NCBI GenBank assembly: GCA_030998015.1
Contig: JARWMV010000251.1
Coordinates: forward strand, 310,001-374,000
Source: Ceratorhiza oryzae-sativae
Lineage: Eukaryota; Basidiomycota; Agaricomycetes; Cantharellales; Ceratobasidiaceae
Length of the DNA stretch: 64,000 nucleotides
Direction: 5' to 3'
Shown here: positions 60,972 through 64,000 of the stretch, piece after piece
How the letters are laid out: each line of letters starts with the position of its first letter
Numbering within the stretch: the stretch's first letter is position 1
Translations under genes and position numbers: made by a program
The notes under the pieces: generated by a model
The model's database searches: none
The model's input: only the letters and a program-made list of their open reading frames with translations
What the model was told of the DNA's origin: nothing

Positions 60972-61320
60972 TCAGTACATGCCCAGAACAATAAGTCTCC
61001 GCCCAAGCCAGTCGTGGTGGTAGCCAATCCCTCGTTTTTCAGTCTCGAGAACTGGTTCGCCGCCCTGAAAAACGACAAGATAGTGGGTCAACACCCGGTC
61101 ACATAAAGCACGGGCGCATGAACTCACTTCTTGCTTGGTTTCTCCCCCATCACCATACATGAACCAAATGGCCCCCCAATCGAGGCCTGTGACAACTGCG
61201 CGTCAATCCCAGTCCAAATCAAAGCTGACAAAGAATCACTTGTACTTACTGCCCAAGCTTGGTGGTTCAACCATGCACAAACCATGGGTTCAGGCCTCCA
61301 GTCACAAAGTAGCTGAAGGT
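60972..61320 (-). CDS. Element-borne coding segment, minus strand, 3' exons
   Basis: Three exons join well: LLCDWRPEPMVCAWLNHQAW (about 61320-61245, donor GTAAGT), then TGLDWGAIWFMYGDGGETKQ (about 61190-61128), then GGEPVLETEKRGIGYHHDWL, ending VLGMY at 60972. Acceptors TTTTTCAG and TTGTCACAG precede the exons. These look like the C-terminal exons of a protein. The 5' part is not found, because the opposite strand is coding beyond 61340. No family is recognised. Confidence 0.45.
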
Positions 61321-61380
61321 CAGCAATCAAACCAGAATATATGTGTATTATTTTCTCACCAGTTCTCTATAGCTAAACTC

Positions 61381-62220
61381 CGTGGCAAAGGAGAGGCCAA
61401 AGGGAGTTCAAGCGACGAAGATGAGGGAAACGAAATTGTAGGAGAGGACAAAAAAGGCAATGATGGTGACGATGATGATTCAAGCTGGGGCAGGAACAAT
61501 CAGGACCTGGACGTTGGTGAGGAAGATGAGCTGCTGCAATATTATGGTGAGAGAAAGTGCGCACTTTGTGTGTCAATAGCTCACCATTATTGTGGACTGA
61601 AACGGCAACCCAGTTCCTATGGAACAGTTTGTGGCCATGTTAAAATGCCCTCGCCTTTCTGGCAAGCGCAGAAAGATTCCTGCGCCCAAGACCCCCCAAA
61701 AGTGTCAAGCCGTTGAAGACAAGAGTGATGAAGGAGAGCTTACCCAACCTGTTAAGACCCCAAAACACCAGTGACGTACCAAGAGCAATGTTGATTTCCG
61801 GAAGAAGTCCAAGTTGAGTGTTCAACACAAGTTCCTGGATAGCCTGAGTGACGAACAGATATTCGCACACTTCAAGGTCCTTACCTGGGTTGAGCACAAG
61901 AAGTAAGCTACACAAAAAGAGATGAATACATTTGAGGGTAGCGTTGGAAGGCACAAGCGCCAGACGTTAATTAACACACAAGCAAATGCTGTAAGTAATA
62001 GGTTGCTTATTTCAGTGCATATAGCTCACCTTTTGCAGTTTTTACGAAGCAGTGAGGTGCTTGCAAGGGAACAACTGTTGAAGGCAAGGATTTCGAGTCT
62101 ACATTTGCCAAATCCACACAATATGTTAATCCAAGTTGTAAAAGGCATATCATTCAGATCGAGCCACAATGGATTGCCGAAGGAGTAACCTTCAACCAAG
62201 GCACAGGTGTCATGGCCTAG
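61381..62220 (+). CDS. Element-borne coding segments, plus strand, Lys/Glu/Asp-rich protein
   Basis: Open segments in order are: LRGKGEAKGSSSDEDEGNEI with a long Asp run (61376-61550); KRKIPAPKTPQKCQAVEDKS (about 61660-61720); KSKLSVQHKFLDSLSDEQIF with AHFKVLTWVEHKK (about 61806-61905); and a final exon, GKDFESTFAKSTQYVNPSCK, then IEPQWIAEGVTFNQGTGVMA, stop 62220. Frames shift between segments, and stops intervene, so either unmapped introns or decay separates them. The product is highly charged with a Ser/Asp/Glu-rich N-terminus. I recognise no transposase or nuclease motif. Confidence 0.4.
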
Positions 62221-62701
62221 ACCATGAGCACGATTTTATTATGAATTTTCTATATTTTATAACTTCCTTTTTACAATGTTTTGGACAAGTCCCGTTTATT
62301 CAGATATATGCGGTTTATTTACCTTCATGTCACGAGACCTTGTTGTTGTTGACTCAATGTTTGGTGTTACTGGAATGTTCTGTAGTGACATGGCACTGTT
62401 AGCTTCTTATTTGTCCTGGTATTTGATTTGTACTGCCTCGGCCATGAATATATAAGGGAGAGTCTGAGAGCCTTAAGCCTCAGAACTTGACCTCCTGTCA
62501 TATCCCCTCTACTACCTGTGTGACTTACCAGTCCATAGTCCCTGCCCAGTCCTCTTAAGGACAAGTGCACCTACTACCCTACCTCCTTGCGTCTTATCGC
62601 ACCCTCACTGCACGTCCCACCTTAGACGTTGTCAGTAAAGCCTCTGGCATCGCTGCCCATAGGCTTGTCATCACCACTTAGGTGTTTGACGTTACTGTTC
62701 A
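62221..62701. other. Element interior without supported coding
   Basis: AT-rich around 62220-62420, with no clear exons. It is presumably the convergent 3' flanks of the plus- and minus-strand element genes. Confidence 0.35.
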
Positions 62702-63187
62702 GGTCGTAGCTCTGACAACAGGTACAGGTTGTTGTGAACTAGAGCAAGACAAGCCACCAGCATATTCCATTTCAGCATTGCCTGTTTGACTAGGAATTTC
62801 AAGTGGAGTGGGAGAGAGCAGGGGGCAAGGGAGAGGACCAAGCAAGGGAGGAGCAAAGTGCTGAGGAGAGCCACGTGAGCCACACAAGCTATGCACAGAG
62901 TCAGGGCCAAAACAAGAAGGACCGGCATTATTAGCCACCAGTGCGCTCTTGCTGCTGTCGATCGCAGGATTGCTTTCTCCATAAAGGTACAAGTATTTTG
63001 CAACAGTGGTGGGCGGGAAGTCCTTGAGTTTGCAGCAGTTGCAGTTGCACAGCTTCCAATCAAGACCCAGGAGTGTGTTAACACTAATTTTCTGCTGTGA
63101 AATAGTTAGCGACTGGTCTCTTTATGCCCTCATACCCACTCGTTTCGCTTCCGCCACCGCCAGTTGCATCGTCTTGTCGTCATCCAT
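62702..63187 (-). CDS. Element-borne two-exon gene, minus strand, Pro/Ser-rich protein
   Basis: The first exon starts at 63187 with MDDDKTMQLAVAEAKRV. Its donor is GTATGA, and the intron ends TTTCACAG near 63099. The second exon reads QQKISVNTLLGLDWKLCNCN, CKLKDFPPTTVAKYLYLYGE and then a Pro/Gly/Ser-rich stretch (SPTPLEIPSQTGNAEMEYAG) up to a stop at about 62702. A Cys cluster (CNCNCC) precedes the Lys/Asp segment. The splice is clean and the frame is unbroken, so it may be an expressed element gene. No family is recognised. Further 3' exons are possible. Confidence 0.5.
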
Positions 63188-63439
63188 GTTTGGTAAAGTG
63201 ATGTGTATTCGCTCTATGTAATTGGTACAATAATTACAGTTAATTTTTTACGCATTTTCCGAGCAACTGTGGAGTCTGTCATGGTTGCGGTCGTGGTCAA
63301 GAGCAGGTTATGCGTCGGCGACGAGTTGCCTTAGCAGGATTGGCGGCCAATTTGCAATTCCGTCGATCCTCCAATACGATGTCCTATGACGGACATCCAC
63401 ATGCTATCCCGCCAGGTCCTGTGGTTGTCCACCTCTGTC

Positions 63440-63521
63440 CCACCGTGTCCTGTCCCGTCCCGTCCTGTCCCGCCCCATCCCGCCTGGACAGTGCCGGGAA
63501 AAAATCGAGTGAACTGTGGTG
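63440..63521 (-). repeat. Right terminal inverted repeat with GTCCC subterminal motifs
   Basis: Reads GTCCC units, then the reverse complement of the left terminus, ending GAACTGTGGTG at 63521. It is followed by CTT. Confidence 0.8.
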
Positions 63522-63571
63522 CTTGCGATTTAGATATCGTATTATACATAGCAACGACAGTGAGACGCCCT

Positions 63572-64000
63572 CTAGGGATCGGCGCCGTCAGTTAGTTTCT
63601 CGGGGACGTGACCGACGCTAACGTCACTCGGCATCCTGTTGTCCATAAGCTGCTGAGCTTCTTCGCAGATCTTCAAAAAAGCTTGACCAATGAACTCAAA
63701 ATCAGATATCTAAATATAGGGATAAGCCAATGCCTAAAAATGGCGCGGATATTCCGTATAATATGCTTGCCTCATTCCAAATTTGAGCGCTACAGCGTGT
63801 CCACCATCGACCATTATGCACATATCTAACCAACGACGTTAGTGGTTGATACACGGGAAACGCCCAGGGCAATGCTTACATGGCCGCAAAGCAATTGTAT
63901 TCTCCCAACAGCCGGTCTATAATAAGGTTTAGAACCTCACTGAGTTTGCTAGGGGAAAGTCCGACGGGTATTGTCAAGGGAAGCGCAACATTAACCTACA
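63572..64000 (-). CDS. 3' exons of a gene entering from the right edge
   Basis: Three minus-strand segments look like exons. One is NVALPLTIPVGLSPSKLSEV with LNLIIDRLLGEYNCFAAM (64000-63882, followed by donor GTAAGC). A short one, MCIMVDGGHAVALKFGMR, starts after an acceptor near 63828. A last one, ICEEAQQLMDNRMPSDVSVG, ends TDGADP at 63572. The join between the second and third is not established. The gene is partial, and no family is recognised. The stop lies only about 50 bp from the end of the inverted-repeat element. Confidence 0.4.

Larger units (their letters stand above)
60702..63521. mobile_element. CACTA/EnSpm-like DNA transposon, 2.8 kb
   Basis: The two ends are inverted copies of each other over about 75-80 bp, starting CACCACAGTTCACTCGATTT inward from both sides. 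They differ at only a few positions until homology fades. The trinucleotide CTT flanks both ends (60699-60701 and 63522-63524), matching the 3-bp target duplication of CACTA elements, which also begin with CAC. Inside each end lie many GGGAC/GCGGGAC-type subterminal repeats in both orientations, another CACTA trait. Interior coding segments exist on both strands, but I see no recognisable transposase core, so this is probably a non-autonomous or gene-carrying derivative. Two separate solo repeats in inverted order are the alternative. Confidence 0.65.

Noticed and set aside
61640..61954. Hydrophobic 104-codon minus ORF inside the element as a membrane protein
   Set aside because: The plus strand of the same stretch encodes Lys/Glu-rich segments that continue into a well-formed exon ending at 62220. 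Antisense of such codons gives Leu/Phe-rich frames.
62692..63084. 130-codon hydrophobic minus ORF inside the element
   Set aside because: It is on the same strand as the two-exon gene starting at 63187 but in another frame. The spliced frame has a clean start, intron and stop.

Overview
The window is nuclear DNA from a filamentous basidiomycete. Genes are dense and intron-rich, with introns of about 45-70 bp and GT-AG borders, and gene content is that of Agaricomycetes. The style of the proteins (several C14 caspase-like genes, secreted glucoamylase with CBM20, glyoxal oxidase, fungal AAA ATPase) recalls Rhizoctonia/Ceratobasidium. That placement is an inference from memory, not from a search. 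There is no sign of bacterial or organellar sequence.

Layout. 1-4026: a membrane-anchored copper radical oxidase (glyoxal oxidase family, minus). 4027-7679: about 3.6 kb with only weak ORFs. 7680-10962: a fungal AAA ATPase (minus). 11697-13258: an STK16/Env7-type kinase (plus), convergent with a GH15-CBM20 glucoamylase (13418-15689, minus). 16250-17042: an acidic, basic-tailed probable nucleolar protein with a U1-like zinc finger. 17772-17843: tRNA-Thr(AGT). 18268-19221: two small unrecognised coding segments. 19326-20705: a group A FAD monooxygenase. 21412-22920 and 23163-30390: a class II cAMP phosphodiesterase divergent from NOT1, the CCR4-NOT scaffold. 30730-32309: nucleoside hydrolase. 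33424-35425: L-ornithine N5-monooxygenase of siderophore synthesis, with a perfect extended GATA site 60 bp upstream. 35789-39260: SCYL2-type pseudokinase. 39450-40935: CHORD-CS co-chaperone. 41087-44143: mitochondrial IF2, divergent from Ctf8 (44410-44916). 45885-46705: Ser/Pro-rich phosphoprotein candidate.

The most unusual part is 47.8-60.5 kb. Two paralogous caspase-like (peptidase C14) genes (47802-50010 and 52676-55260) flank a third, internally deleted copy (50660-51450). A fourth, strongly diverged but open caspase-like gene lies at 58617-60040, possibly with a 5' membrane-anchor exon. Two housekeeping genes, FRA10AC1 (55374-56211) and NDUFAF7 (56276-58048), are interleaved. Immediately beyond is a 2.8-kb inverted-repeat element (60702-63521) with CAC termini, a CTT target duplication and GGGAC-type subterminal repeats, resembling a CACTA/EnSpm transposon, then a partial gene running off the right edge.

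A quality warning applies to the whole window. Conserved genes (STK16, glucoamylase, NOT1, PDE, NDUFAF7, caspase-like genes) are broken by single-base frameshifts, almost all explained by the loss of one base. This is more likely read or assembly error than decay, so the CDS spans below are gene spans across introns and such breaks, not clean reading frames.
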